A stretch of DNA of 52,387 bases, taken from NCBI RefSeq assembly GCF_023715155.1, contig NZ_JAMBNQ010000038.1:1-52387 (forward strand), written 5' to 3'. A model generated the notes under the pieces. It saw only the letters and a program-made list of their open reading frames with translations, ran no database searches and was not told the DNA's origin. Source of the stretch: Neobacillus mesonae (GTDB taxonomy: Bacteria > Bacillota > Bacilli > Bacillales > Cytobacillaceae). The position numbers and the translations under genes were made by a program. Below, in pieces: positions 42,964-52,170 of this stretch; within the stretch, counting starts at the first letter, position 1; every line of letters begins with the position of its first letter.

Positions 42964-44100
42964 ATGAAATTTATTATCCAACGGGATCGACTCGTACAAA
43001 GTGTTCAAGATGTCATGAGAGCTATTACTTCTAGAACAACGATTCCAATCTTAACGGGAATTAAGATGACTGCCGCTGAGGAAGGTGTAACATTAACCGG
43101 AAGTGACTCTGATATTTCAATTGAATCTTTTATTCCTAAAGAAGAGTCAGGCAATGAAATTGTTGAAATCAAACAGCCTGGTTCAATTGTCCTTCAGGCA
43201 AAGTTTTTCAGCGAAATTGTTAAAAAACTGCCTACCGACTTTGTGGAGATTGAAGTATTAAATCATCTGCAAACTGTTATTCGCTCAGGAAAGTCTGAAT
43301 TTAACTTAATTGGCCTTGATGCAGAGGAATATCCTCACTTGCCGCAGATAGAAGAGAATAATAAATTTCAAATTGCTGCTGATCTTTTAAAAGCAATGGT
43401 TAGACAAACCCATTTTGCAGTGTCTACTTCAGAAACACGCCCCATCTTGACAGGTGTAAACTGGAATATTGAAAATGGGGAGCTAAACTGTATTGCAACA
43501 GACAGCCACCGGTTGGCACTCCGTAAAGCAAAAATCGAAGCAGGCAGTGATGTCAGTTATAATATTGTCATTCCCGGAAAAAGTCTAAATGAATTAAGTA
43601 AAATTATTGATGATACAAATGACTTAATAGATATCGTTATTACTGAAAATCAAATTTTATTTAAAGCGAAACATTTATTGTTCTTCTCCAGACTGTTAGA
43701 AGGCAATTATCCAGATACATCAAGATTAATCCCAAATGAAAGCAAAACGGATATTACTGTTAATACAAAGGATTTTTTACAAGCCATTGACCGTGCTTCT
43801 TTACTTGCTCGGGAAGGCAGAAACAACGTTGTGAAACTGGCAACCCATGAGGGAGGAGTGATTGAAATTTCCTCCAATACACCAGAAATTGGGAAGGTAA
43901 TCGAAGAAGTTCAAAGTGAGACGGTTACAGGCGAGGAATTAAAAATCTCCTTTAGTGCAAAGTATATGATGGATGCCCTCAAGGCCTTAGAGGGGACAGA
44001 CATTAATATCAGCTTTACTGGAGCCATGCGTCCATTCGTTATTCGTCCGTTAAATGACGAAACCATTCTGCAGCTTATTTTACCTGTCAGGACTTACTAA
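42964..44100 (+). CDS. dnaN: DNA polymerase III beta sliding clamp
   Basis: The ring-shaped processivity clamp that tethers polymerases and binds YabA-type regulators. 378 residues in three clamp domains; typical segments are TSRTTIPILTGIK, ATDSHRLALRK and the C-terminal RPFVIRP and ILPVRTY that form the partner-binding cleft. ATG with CGGAGG upstream. It follows the oriC unwinding element and is ended by a terminator at 44108. Confidence 0.99.
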   Translation: MKFIIQRDRLVQSVQDVMRAITSRTTIPILTGIKMTAAEEGVTLTGSDSDISIESFIPKEESGNEIVEIKQPGSIVLQAKFFSEIVKKLPTDFVEIEVLNHLQTVIRSGKSEFNLIGLDAEEYPHLPQIEENNKFQIAADLLKAMVRQTHFAVSTSETRPILTGVNWNIENGELNCIATDSHRLALRKAKIEAGSDVSYNIVIPGKSLNELSKIIDDTNDLIDIVITENQILFKAKHLLFFSRLLEGNYPDTSRLIPNESKTDITVNTKDFLQAIDRASLLAREGRNNVVKLATHEGGVIEISSNTPEIGKVIEEVQSETVTGEELKISFSAKYMMDALKALEGTDINISFTGAMRPFVIRPLNDETILQLILPVRTY

Positions 44101-44107
44101 ATACATG

Positions 44108-44134
44108 AAGCCGCCATTACCGGTGGCTTTTTTT
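44108..44134 (+). terminator. Terminator after dnaN
   Basis: AAGCCGCC/GGTGGCTT-type stem with a short loop and T7, eight bases after the dnaN stop. Confidence 0.82.
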
Positions 44135-44265
44135 CGGGTTTCTTTTGAAAATAAGTTTTACATTTAGTAAAATAAAGTATTGAGACTTTTGTTTGGATAA
44201 AAAATGGAGCGACGTAAGACTAATTCAAGACTCTATACTGAAATTGGGAAATGAAGGTGAAAGAT

Positions 44266-44481
44266 TTGCCTGAAAAAGTGAAACTGGATACGGAATTTAT
44301 TACATTGGGTCAATTTTTAAAGCTGGCTGAAGTTATTCAATCAGGCGGCATGGCCAAATGGTTTTTAAGCGAACATGAAGTTTTTATTAATGGCGAACAG
44401 GATCAGCGAAGAGGAAGGAAGCTTCGAGCGGGTGATAAAATTCAAATTAAGAGCATCGGTGAATTTGTCATAACCGAATAA
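44266..44481 (+). CDS. yaaA: S4-domain protein YaaA (RlbA)
   Basis: A 71-residue S4 RNA-binding domain protein encoded beside recF; in B. subtilis it is proposed to act in late 50S assembly. It shows the S4 signature TLGQFLKLAEVIQSGGMAKWF and RRGRKLRAGDKI. Start TTG 44266 is chosen: it follows AAGGTG at six bases and gives 71 residues, matching the B. subtilis protein; an ATG five codons upstream overlaps the ribosome-binding site. Confidence 0.92.
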   Translation: MPEKVKLDTEFITLGQFLKLAEVIQSGGMAKWFLSEHEVFINGEQDQRRGRKLRAGDKIQIKSIGEFVITE

Positions 44482-44483
44482 TC

Positions 44484-44516
44484 TGTCCAGCTCAAGCGTC
44501 AGGGGCGGCAAGCATT
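44484..44516. repeat. Short repeat fragment between yaaA and recF
   Basis: CTGTCCAGCTCAAGCGTCAG then gggcggcaagcat resembles the first part of the dispersed repeat at 20752 and 40515, truncated. Confidence 0.4.
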
Positions 44517-44534
44517 TCTGAAGAGGATGACGTT

Positions 44535-45650
44535 ATGTATATTGAATCGCTAAGCTTAAAAGATTATCGAAACTATGAGGAGTTATTCGTAGAATTTGAA
44601 AATAAAGTAAATGTCATCTTAGGTGAAAACGCCCAAGGAAAAACAAATGTCATGGAATCCATTTATGTTTTAGCCATGGCTAAGTCACACAGAACTTCAA
44701 ATGATAAAGATCTTATCCGTTGGGATCAAGATTATGCTAAAATAGAGGGTAGGGTTCAAAAACAGCACAGTTCTTTACCCTTACAATTAGTGATATCCAA
44801 AAAGGGCAAAAAGGCAAAATGCAACCATATTGAACAGCAAAAATTAAGCCAATATGTGGGCAATATGAATGTGGTTATGTTTGCCCCTGAAGACCTTAAT
44901 TTAGTTAAAGGCAGTCCACAGGTCCGCAGAAGGTTTATTGATATGGAGATAGGCCAGGTATCCCCCATTTATTTACATGATATGAGCCAATATCAAAAAA
45001 TTCTCCAGCAGCGCAATCACTTTTTAAAAATGATGCAGATTAAAAAGCAAACAGATTTGACCATGCTTGAAATTCTAACCGAACAATTTATTCAAATGGC
45101 AGTAAAAATTGTGACAAAACGGTTTGAATTCCTGCGGCTGCTGCAAAATTGGGCGAAACCGATTCATCATGGCATTTCCAGAGGGCTGGAAACCCTTGAA
45201 ATTCAATATAAACCGTCTGTAGAGGTATTAGAAGACCAAGATTTGTCGAAAATGGTAACGACGTTTCAAGAAAAGTTTGAAAAAGTGAAAAATAGAGAAA
45301 TGGAGAGGGGGACAACGTTGTTTGGCCCCCATCGTGATGATTTATTATTCTTCGTCAATAACAGAGATGTGCAAACATTTGGGTCTCAGGGCCAGCAGCG
45401 AACAACGGCACTGTCGATTAAGCTTGCTGAAATAGAATTAATACATGCTGAAATTGGCGAGTATCCAATATTGCTGTTGGATGATGTGTTATCAGAATTA
45501 GATGATTACCGCCAATCTCATTTATTAAATACAATCCAGGGTAAAGTACAAACTTTTGTTACTACCACTAGTGTGGACGGAATTGACCACCAAACTTTAA
45601 AAGAGGCTTCAACATTTGAGGTCACTTCCGGCATTATGAAAAAAGCGTGA
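44535..45650 (+). CDS. recF: RecF, recombination mediator
   Basis: An SMC-like ATPase that with RecO and RecR loads RecA at gaps. Walker A GENAQGKTN (about 34-42), signature FGSQGQQRTTALSIKLAE and Walker B PILLLDDVLSELD are all present. 371 residues. ATG follows GAGGATGA. The genes downstream (remB, gyrB) are spaced for co-transcription. Confidence 0.98.
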   Translation: MYIESLSLKDYRNYEELFVEFENKVNVILGENAQGKTNVMESIYVLAMAKSHRTSNDKDLIRWDQDYAKIEGRVQKQHSSLPLQLVISKKGKKAKCNHIEQQKLSQYVGNMNVVMFAPEDLNLVKGSPQVRRRFIDMEIGQVSPIYLHDMSQYQKILQQRNHFLKMMQIKKQTDLTMLEILTEQFIQMAVKIVTKRFEFLRLLQNWAKPIHHGISRGLETLEIQYKPSVEVLEDQDLSKMVTTFQEKFEKVKNREMERGTTLFGPHRDDLLFFVNNRDVQTFGSQGQQRTTALSIKLAEIELIHAEIGEYPILLLDDVLSELDDYRQSHLLNTIQGKVQTFVTTTSVDGIDHQTLKEASTFEVTSGIMKKA

Positions 45651-45691
45651 GTTTTTACGGCTTCTGAGCAATTGCTAGGATGAGGTGAAGT

Positions 45692-45943
45692 ATGTATATT
45701 CATATTGGTGAGGATCTAAATATCAGGGTGAAAGACATCATTGCAGTATTGGATAAGGAAAGTGTCCAAAATTCCGAAATGCTGGATGAATTCTTAAACC
45801 AGCATAAGGAAAAGGTAATGAATTTGTCTAAAAACCCTTTTAAATCAGTTATCATAACCGATCAGTATGTTTATTTATCCCCTATTGCTTCTGGAACTTT
45901 AAAGAAGCGTTCAACACAAATAAATTTACAGGAATCATATTAG
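45692..45943 (+). CDS. remB: RemB (YaaB), extracellular matrix regulator
   Basis: An 83-residue DUF370-type protein; B. subtilis RemB assists RemA in activating matrix genes. It begins MYIHIGEDLNIRVKDIIAVLD and carries SVIITDQYVYLSPIA. Ribosome-binding site GAGGTGAAG. It sits between recF and gyrB as in B. subtilis. Confidence 0.94.
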   Translation: MYIHIGEDLNIRVKDIIAVLDKESVQNSEMLDEFLNQHKEKVMNLSKNPFKSVIITDQYVYLSPIASGTLKKRSTQINLQESY

Positions 45944-46005
45944 TGTAGTTTTTATTTTTTTAAAAATATAGATTTACTTATGTTCAGAAAGTGCAGGTGA
46001 ATCAA

Positions 46006-47934
46006 GTGACAATGGATCAAAAGGCAGTTCAGGAGCAAGCATATGAAGCGGATCAGATTCAAGTTTTGGAAGGACTTGAGGCTGTAAGAAAAAGACCTGG
46101 TATGTATATCGGTTCAACCAGCAGCAGAGGTCTTCACCATCTTGTTTGGGAGATTGTTGATAACAGTATTGATGAGGCGCTCGCAGGCTACTGTACTGAA
46201 ATCAATGTCACGATTGAAGAGGATAACAGCATTACAGTAACAGACAATGGCCGTGGTATTCCAGTCGGAATACAGGAAAAAATGGGCCGGCCGGCGGTAG
46301 AAGTCATTATGACTGTCCTCCACGCAGGAGGTAAATTCGGCGGAGGCGGATATAAGGTTTCAGGCGGACTTCACGGTGTTGGTGCTTCTGTTGTTAATGC
46401 TCTATCCACTTATTTGGAAGTTTTTGTTCATCGGGATGGCCACATCTATTATCAAAAATATGAGCGCGGAGTCCCGGCTGCTGATTTAAAAATAATCGGC
46501 GACACTGATAAGACTGGTACTATTACCCACTTTAAACCTGATAGTGAGATTTTTACCGAAACCTTAGAATATGAATATGATATTTTAGCCACTCGTATTC
46601 GTGAATTAGCATTTTTAAACCGCGGACTTAGAATCACGATTGAAGATAAGCGTGTTGAAGATAAAAAGAATGAATATCACTATGAAGGCGGTATAAAGTC
46701 CTATGTAGAACATTTAAACCGCTCAAAAGAAGTAATTCATGAGGAACCAATTGATGTATTGGGAGAACGTGAGGGAATCAGTGTTGAAGTAGCTCTTCAA
46801 TACAATGAGGGCTATACCGAAAGTATATACTCCTTCGCAAATAATATTCATACCTATGAAGGCGGAACCCATGAATCTGGCTTTAAAACGGCCTTAACAA
46901 GAGTTATCAACGATTACGCACGGAAAAATGGATTAATTAAAGAAAGTGAATCAAACCTTTCTGGTGAGGATGTTCGTGAAGGATTGACTGCCATTGTTTC
47001 TGTTAAGCATCCAGATCCGCAATTTGAAGGGCAAACCAAAACAAAACTTGGCAACTCGGAAGTTAGAGCGATAACTGATACAGTTTTTTCAAGTGCCTTT
47101 GAGAAGTTTTTGATGGAAAACCCTATGGTTGGCAGAAAAATTGTTGATAAAGGTTTAATGGCTTCAAGAGCAAGGATGGCTGCCAAAAAGGCAAGGGAAT
47201 TAACCCGCAGGAAAAGTGCCCTCGAGGTTTCAAGTCTTCCTGGTAAATTAGCTGATTGCTCATCACGTGATCCTTCTGAAAGTGAATTATATATCGTTGA
47301 GGGTGACTCTGCAGGAGGATCAGCAAAACAAGGACGTGACCGTCACTTCCAGGCTATTTTACCGCTCCGGGGGAAAATCTTAAACGTGGAAAAGGCACGT
47401 CTTGACAGAATTCTGTCCAACAATGAAGTCAGAGCTATGATTACGGCCATTGGAACAGGTATTGGAGAAGAGTTTGATATCGCGAAAGCCAGGTACCATA
47501 AAGTTGTGATTATGACAGATGCGGATGTTGATGGTGCCCATATTCGAACCCTTCTGCTAACCTTCTTTTATCGTTATATGAGGAAAATCCTAGAAGCAGG
47601 CTATGTTTATATTGCACAGCCGCCATTATATAAAGTACAGCAAGGCAAACGAATCGAATATGCCTACAATGATAAAGAGCTGGAGAGGATATTTGCTGAA
47701 CTGCCAAGCCAGCCTAAGCCAAATATTCAGCGGTATAAAGGTCTAGGAGAAATGAATCCTGAACAATTATGGGAAACAACCATGGATCCAGACACAAGAA
47801 CCATGCTCCAAGTAAGCCTTGAAGATGCAATTGAAGCAGATGAAACCTTTGAGATGTTAATGGGTGAAAAAGTTGAACCGCGCCGTAATTTCATCGAAGA
47901 AAATGCTCAATATGTTAAGAATCTCGATGTATAG
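46006..47934 (+). CDS. gyrB: DNA gyrase subunit B
   Basis: The ATPase and TOPRIM subunit of gyrase. GHKL domain (about 10-225: EIVDNSIDEA, VTDNGRGIPV, GGLHGVGAS), transducer, TOPRIM (EGDSAGGSAKQGRD, MTDADVDGAHIRTLL) and the QRYKGLGEM tail. About 642 residues. Start is uncertain: GTG 46006 lies about six bases after AGGTG and is preferred; ATG 46012 or upstream GTGs at 45991 and 45997 are in frame. It pairs with gyrA 130 bases downstream; a possible attenuator-like hairpin (GGGTAG/CTATCC then T-rich) lies at 47988-48027. Confidence 0.97.
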   Translation: MTMDQKAVQEQAYEADQIQVLEGLEAVRKRPGMYIGSTSSRGLHHLVWEIVDNSIDEALAGYCTEINVTIEEDNSITVTDNGRGIPVGIQEKMGRPAVEVIMTVLHAGGKFGGGGYKVSGGLHGVGASVVNALSTYLEVFVHRDGHIYYQKYERGVPAADLKIIGDTDKTGTITHFKPDSEIFTETLEYEYDILATRIRELAFLNRGLRITIEDKRVEDKKNEYHYEGGIKSYVEHLNRSKEVIHEEPIDVLGEREGISVEVALQYNEGYTESIYSFANNIHTYEGGTHESGFKTALTRVINDYARKNGLIKESESNLSGEDVREGLTAIVSVKHPDPQFEGQTKTKLGNSEVRAITDTVFSSAFEKFLMENPMVGRKIVDKGLMASRARMAAKKARELTRRKSALEVSSLPGKLADCSSRDPSESELYIVEGDSAGGSAKQGRDRHFQAILPLRGKILNVEKARLDRILSNNEVRAMITAIGTGIGEEFDIAKARYHKVVIMTDADVDGAHIRTLLLTFFYRYMRKILEAGYVYIAQPPLYKVQQGKRIEYAYNDKELERIFAELPSQPKPNIQRYKGLGEMNPEQLWETTMDPDTRTMLQVSLEDAIEADETFEMLMGEKVEPRRNFIEENAQYVKNLDV

Positions 47935-48064
47935 AAAAGGCAGGCGCTTTGCTGACGGCCTAACGTCTTGAAAAGGTAAATAAAAAAAGTAAGGGTAGAG
48001 GGGTAACCACTATCCTCCTTTTCTTTTTAAGTAAGCAAGGGGATCCAAATAGGAGGTACCAAAA

Positions 48065-50638
48065 ATGGCTGAAACACCAAAGTCACATATAAAAGAAGTC
48101 AATATTAGCCAGGAAATGAAAACATCTTTTCTTGACTATGCGATGAGTGTTATCGTTTCTCGTGCCCTGCCGGATGTAAGGGATGGATTAAAGCCAGTCC
48201 ACCGCCGTATTCTTTATGCTATGCACGATCTTGGCATTCATGCGGACAAACCTTATAAAAAGTCAGCCCGTATTGTCGGCGATGTAATCGGTAAATATCA
48301 CCCTCATGGTGATGCAGCCGTTTATGAAACAATGGTACGTATGGCACAGGACTTTAACTATCGCTATATGCTTGTGGACGGACATGGGAACTTCGGTTCT
48401 GTAGACGGCGACTCTGCTGCAGCAATGCGTTATACAGAGTCTAGAATGTCCAAAATTTCAATGGAATTATTAAGAGATATTAACAAAGATACTATTGATT
48501 ATCAAGACAACTATGATGGTGAAGAAAAAGAACCTGTCGTACTTCCATCAAGATTCCCGAACCTTTTGGTTAATGGGACAACCGGTATTGCGGTTGGGAT
48601 GGCTACTAATATTCCGCCGCACCAGCTTGGTGAGGTGATTGATGGCGTACTGGCTGTCAGCCGTGAGCCGGAAATTACAACACAGGAATTAATGGACATC
48701 ATCCCTGGTCCTGACTTTCCTACCGGAGGGCTCATTCTTGGCCGCAGCGGAATTAGGAAGGCATATGAGACTGGAAGAGGTTCCATTACACTGCGGGCAA
48801 AAGTAGACATTGAACAAAAATCAAATGGTAAAGAAACGATTATTGTCCACGAAATCCCTTATCAAGTAAACAAGGCAAAACTGATTGAAAGAATTGCCGA
48901 GCTTGCTCGTGATAAAAAAATTGAAGGAATCACAGACCTTAGGGATGAATCCGACCGCAGAGGTATGCGAATTGTTATTGAGATTCGCAAAGATGCCAAC
49001 GCCAATGTTGTTTTAAATAACTTATATAAACAAACAGCCCTGCAGACCACCTTTGGGATTAATAATTTAGCACTAGTAAATGGGCATCCAAAGGTTTTAA
49101 GCTTGAAGCAGATGCTTGTCCATTACTTGGACCACCAAAATGTCGTTATTCGCAGAAGGACTGCGTTTGAACTGCGTAAAGCAGAAGCCCGTGCCCATAT
49201 CTTAGAGGGATTACGTGTTGCACTGGATAATTTAGATGCTGTGATAAACCTTATTCGTAATTCTGCTACAACAGATATTGCCCGTGAAGGGTTAATGAGT
49301 GAATTTAGCCTTTCCGAAAAGCAGGCTCAGGCAATTTTAGATATGCGTCTGCAGCGCTTAACCGGTTTGGAAAGAGAAAAAATTGAGGACGAGTATCAAG
49401 GACTTGTGAAATTAATTGCTGAGTTAAAGGCAATTTTGGCAGATGATGAAAAGGTACTTGAAATTATCCGCGAGGAATTATTGGAAATAAAGGAACGGTT
49501 TAATGATAAGCGCCGCACGGAAATTGTCGCCGGCGGAATTGAGAATATTGAAGATGAGGATTTAATTCCAAGGGAAAATATCGTTATTACCCTTACACAT
49601 AATGGCTATATTAAACGCCTTCCAGTTTCCACTTATCGTTCCCAAAAACGGGGCGGCAGAGGAATTCAGGGAATGGGAACACATGATGATGATTTTGTAG
49701 AACATTTAATGACAACTTCAACCCATGATACCATTCTGTTCTTCACCAACAAGGGGAAAGTATATCGTTCTAAAGGCTATGAAATTCCGGAATTCAGCCG
49801 GACAGCTAAAGGAATTCCTATTGTGAACCTGCTGGGTATTAATAAAGGGGAATGGGTCAATGCCATTATCCCAGTTACGGAATTTGTCGATGATTGGTTC
49901 TTGTTCTTTACCACAAAAGAAGGTGTTTCCAAACGTTCGCCATTATCTTCATTTGCCCACATCCGCAATAATGGATTAATCGCAGTGAATCTCCGTGAAG
50001 GTGATGAATTGATTTCTGTCCGCTTAACAGACGGCAATAAGCACATCATTATCGGGACGAAAAAAGGCATGTTAATCCGTTTTCCAGAGGATGATGTAAG
50101 ATCAATGGGACGTACAGCCACTGGTGTAAAAGGTATAACCCTTGATGCAGATGATGAAGTGGTCGGCATGGAAGTGCTGGAAGAAGAGAATGATGTCTTA
50201 ATTGTTACGAAAAATGGGTACGGCAAGAGGACCCAAGCCTCCGAATACCGCATTCAAGGCAGAGGCGGAAAAGGAATCAAGACCTGCCACGTCACAGAGA
50301 AAAATGGTGACCTGGTATCGGTAAGAGCCGTAACCGGTGAAGAGGACTTAATGTTAATTACAACAGGCGGCGTACTGATCCGAATCGATGTTGCCGGTAT
50401 CTCCACAATGGGACGGAACACACAAGGTGTCAAACTGATCAGTATAAAGGAAAGCGAAAATGAATACGTAGCCACCGTAGCCAAGGTAGAAAAAGAAGAA
50501 GATGAAGAAGAAGAAGAAATCCTTGACGAGGGAGAACTGGTCGAAGGTGAAGGAACTGAAGGAACCCCAGTTGATGCTGGAGAGAACAACAGTGGACCTG
50601 TAGATCAGGATACTTCTGAATCGAATGAAGAGGAATAA
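48065..50638 (+). CDS. gyrA: DNA gyrase subunit A
   Basis: The breakage-reunion subunit. The winged-helix domain holds catalytic Tyr in AAMRYTESRM (about 123), the quinolone pocket HPHGDAAVYETMVRM (about 79-93), coiled coil and a C-terminal beta-pinwheel with the GyrA box QKRGGRGIQG. The acidic tail (about 795-857, Glu/Asp-rich) is long, as in Bacillus. Residue 84 is Ala where B. subtilis has Ser. ATG follows AGGAGGT. Confidence 0.98.
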   Translation: MAETPKSHIKEVNISQEMKTSFLDYAMSVIVSRALPDVRDGLKPVHRRILYAMHDLGIHADKPYKKSARIVGDVIGKYHPHGDAAVYETMVRMAQDFNYRYMLVDGHGNFGSVDGDSAAAMRYTESRMSKISMELLRDINKDTIDYQDNYDGEEKEPVVLPSRFPNLLVNGTTGIAVGMATNIPPHQLGEVIDGVLAVSREPEITTQELMDIIPGPDFPTGGLILGRSGIRKAYETGRGSITLRAKVDIEQKSNGKETIIVHEIPYQVNKAKLIERIAELARDKKIEGITDLRDESDRRGMRIVIEIRKDANANVVLNNLYKQTALQTTFGINNLALVNGHPKVLSLKQMLVHYLDHQNVVIRRRTAFELRKAEARAHILEGLRVALDNLDAVINLIRNSATTDIAREGLMSEFSLSEKQAQAILDMRLQRLTGLEREKIEDEYQGLVKLIAELKAILADDEKVLEIIREELLEIKERFNDKRRTEIVAGGIENIEDEDLIPRENIVITLTHNGYIKRLPVSTYRSQKRGGRGIQGMGTHDDDFVEHLMTTSTHDTILFFTNKGKVYRSKGYEIPEFSRTAKGIPIVNLLGINKGEWVNAIIPVTEFVDDWFLFFTTKEGVSKRSPLSSFAHIRNNGLIAVNLREGDELISVRLTDGNKHIIIGTKKGMLIRFPEDDVRSMGRTATGVKGITLDADDEVVGMEVLEEENDVLIVTKNGYGKRTQASEYRIQGRGGKGIKTCHVTEKNGDLVSVRAVTGEEDLMLITTGGVLIRIDVAGISTMGRNTQGVKLISIKESENEYVATVAKVEKEEDEEEEEILDEGELVEGEGTEGTPVDAGENNSGPVDQDTSESNEEE

Positions 50639-50658
50639 GTACATTTTTAAAGTAAGAA

Positions 50659-50691
50659 GAAAGGAGCACAGTTTATTGTGTTCCTTTTTTT
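50659..50691 (+). terminator. Terminator of gyrA
   Basis: AAAGGAGCACA/TTGTGTTCCTTT stem with T6, about 20 bases after the gyrA stop. Confidence 0.88.
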
Positions 50692-50770
50692 AGTATGAGG
50701 ACAGGAATCTAATTTGATATGGTGCTATAGGTCTAGGACGAAGGAAATTTAGATATAGAGTTGTGGAAAG

Positions 50771-50874
50771 GGTTCTAGCTGCCCGAAACTGAGAAGTACA
50801 AAGGAATTGGGTAAAGTAGAAAGGCTCTAGCTGCTCGAAATGGAGCATCACAAGAGAATTCAGTAAAGTAGGGG
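50771..50874. repeat. Imperfect tandem repeat, 52-bp period
   Basis: Copies at 50771-50822 and 50823-50874 share GG-TCTAGCTGC-CGAAA and a GTAAAGTAG end, with scattered differences. The gap between gyrA and the NERD gene holds this and nothing else I can assign. Confidence 0.7.
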
Positions 50875-50989
50875 AAATAGTTATTGGAACTATCCCCCTC
50901 TTTAATAATTACTTTATCATTTGAAATAAACCCATCGTCCAAAGCCTGCTTCATTAAAATTTTCCTTTAATACCCTTCTAATTACTTTT

Positions 50990-51760
50990 TCAGCCACAAC
51001 TCCACCACTCCACTGAAATATTTCTTGGGTAGTTATTTTTACTACTAGGAAAAAGTAATTGATGATTCCCTACAATACGCAGTACAGAAGAGTTAATTTT
51101 CTCTATGTATGAACAATTATTACAAATACATTTATTCCGACCCATTAAAATCATAAAATGAAGACACTTAGGACAAGAAATCAACTTTTTAAGAAGTCCC
51201 AATTCATAAGCCGGTAATTGGGTATAAGGACTCTTTTCGTGGTGGTTTGAAATCAATGTTTCAGCAATCTTTTTATGAATATTATTTAATCTTGATGGCT
51301 GCAAGTCCAAATTCCTCATGAAGCGGTTAAGTTGTGAAGGGAGAATTACAGGGAAATTAAGAGGTGCTTGGAAAAGTGAAAATTCAGGGTTAACAAAGGT
51401 CACCCAGCCTTTAACTTCAATTTGAAATCCATGTTGATTCAGCCATTGGCGCATAAGAGATGTATTCCGCTCTAATTGATTAAAGGGATTCTTTACTTCT
51501 CTTTTTGGGACTTTAAAAAACTTACCCGATTCTGAAAAATAATCTCCCTCATAATTTTTTACTTCAAATAAGTCAACTTTCCACTGGGAAATAATAACTG
51601 AATCAATTTGAAAATATGTACTGCTTGTTTTTAAAAGCAAGTCTTTTAAAACAATTCTCTCGCCATGCAGCTTATCGGTCAGTTGATCAAACATTAATTC
51701 CCCGTCATATCCCTTCTCAGCATTAAGGTAATCAAACATTTCTTTTTCTGAAGTAGTCAT
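50990..51760 (-). CDS. NERD-domain (nuclease-related) protein, 3' frameshifted
   Basis: A 256-residue protein with an N-terminal NERD domain (about 15-130: GELMFDQL, IDSVIIS, LFEVKNYEGDY), a fold related to restriction endonucleases, and a C-terminal zinc-ribbon-like pair CPKC and CICNNC (about 196-216). Function is unknown; nuclease activity is inferred only from the fold. The stop at 50990 cuts into a reading frame that continues in another phase to 50917 (EIFQWSGGVVAEKVIRR ... GRWVYFK), so a one-base change in the A5 run at 51050-51054 probably breaks the C-terminus. The start has a poor ribosome-binding site. It lies head-on between gyrA and the rRNA operon. Confidence 0.75.
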   Translation of the reverse strand: MTTSEKEMFDYLNAEKGYDGELMFDQLTDKLHGERIVLKDLLLKTSSTYFQIDSVIISQWKVDLFEVKNYEGDYFSESGKFFKVPKREVKNPFNQLERNTSLMRQWLNQHGFQIEVKGWVTFVNPEFSLFQAPLNFPVILPSQLNRFMRNLDLQPSRLNNIHKKIAETLISNHHEKSPYTQLPAYELGLLKKLISCPKCLHFMILMGRNKCICNNCSYIEKINSSVLRIVGNHQLLFPSSKNNYPRNISVEWWSCG

Positions 51761-52005
51761 TCAGGGGTTTAAAACTCTTAATACTTTTAATTCATATGGT
51801 ACAGGCCGAAATCTTTTCAAAGTTCACATCCCTTAAATATAATAAGGACTATTTTAAAAGAATTTCTCTTAAAATTCAGTGATTATTTTAACGGTTAAAA
51901 TAAAATACAAAAAAACTCTTCAAGGTTAAGCGAAAAAGATATTTTACTATAATTTTAAAAGACACTAACGATTTTAAAAAACATGTAGAAAAAATAGAAA
52001 TAATG
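51761..52005. other. AT-rich gap upstream of the rRNA operon
   Basis: No coding sequence seen. It contains a palindrome TTTTAACGGTTAAAA (51892-51906) and a TATAAT (51838-51843) without a good -35, so a second upstream rrn promoter (P1) is possible but not shown. Confidence 0.4.
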
Positions 52006-52034
52006 TTGACATACCATGAGACAGATGATATATT
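52006..52034 (+). promoter_or_regulatory. rRNA operon promoter
   Basis: -35 TTGACA (52006-52011), 17-base spacer, -10 TATATT (52029-52034). Transcription should start at about 52041. It corresponds to the P2-type promoter of Bacillus rrn operons. Confidence 0.85.
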
Positions 52035-52067
52035 AATAAAGTCGCATTGAGCGATTGGTTATAAAGT

Positions 52068-52086
52068 TGTTCTTTGAAAACTAAAC
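52068..52086 (+). promoter_or_regulatory. rrn leader antitermination (boxA) region
   Basis: TGTTCTTTGAAAACTAAAC is the conserved Bacillus pre-16S leader sequence containing boxA (TGTTCTTTG), used by Nus factors for rRNA antitermination. Confidence 0.75.
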
Positions 52087-52170
52087 AAACAAAACGTCAA
52101 CAAACAATAATCATTCATTTCTTAAATGAGATGAAGCCAACGTAACTTTTATGAGCTAATCAACTCAACT

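Noticed and set aside
49777..50589. Long minus-strand frames opposite gyrA
   Set aside because: Low-complexity Ser-rich translations produced by the Glu/Asp-rich acidic tail and beta-pinwheel codons of gyrA.
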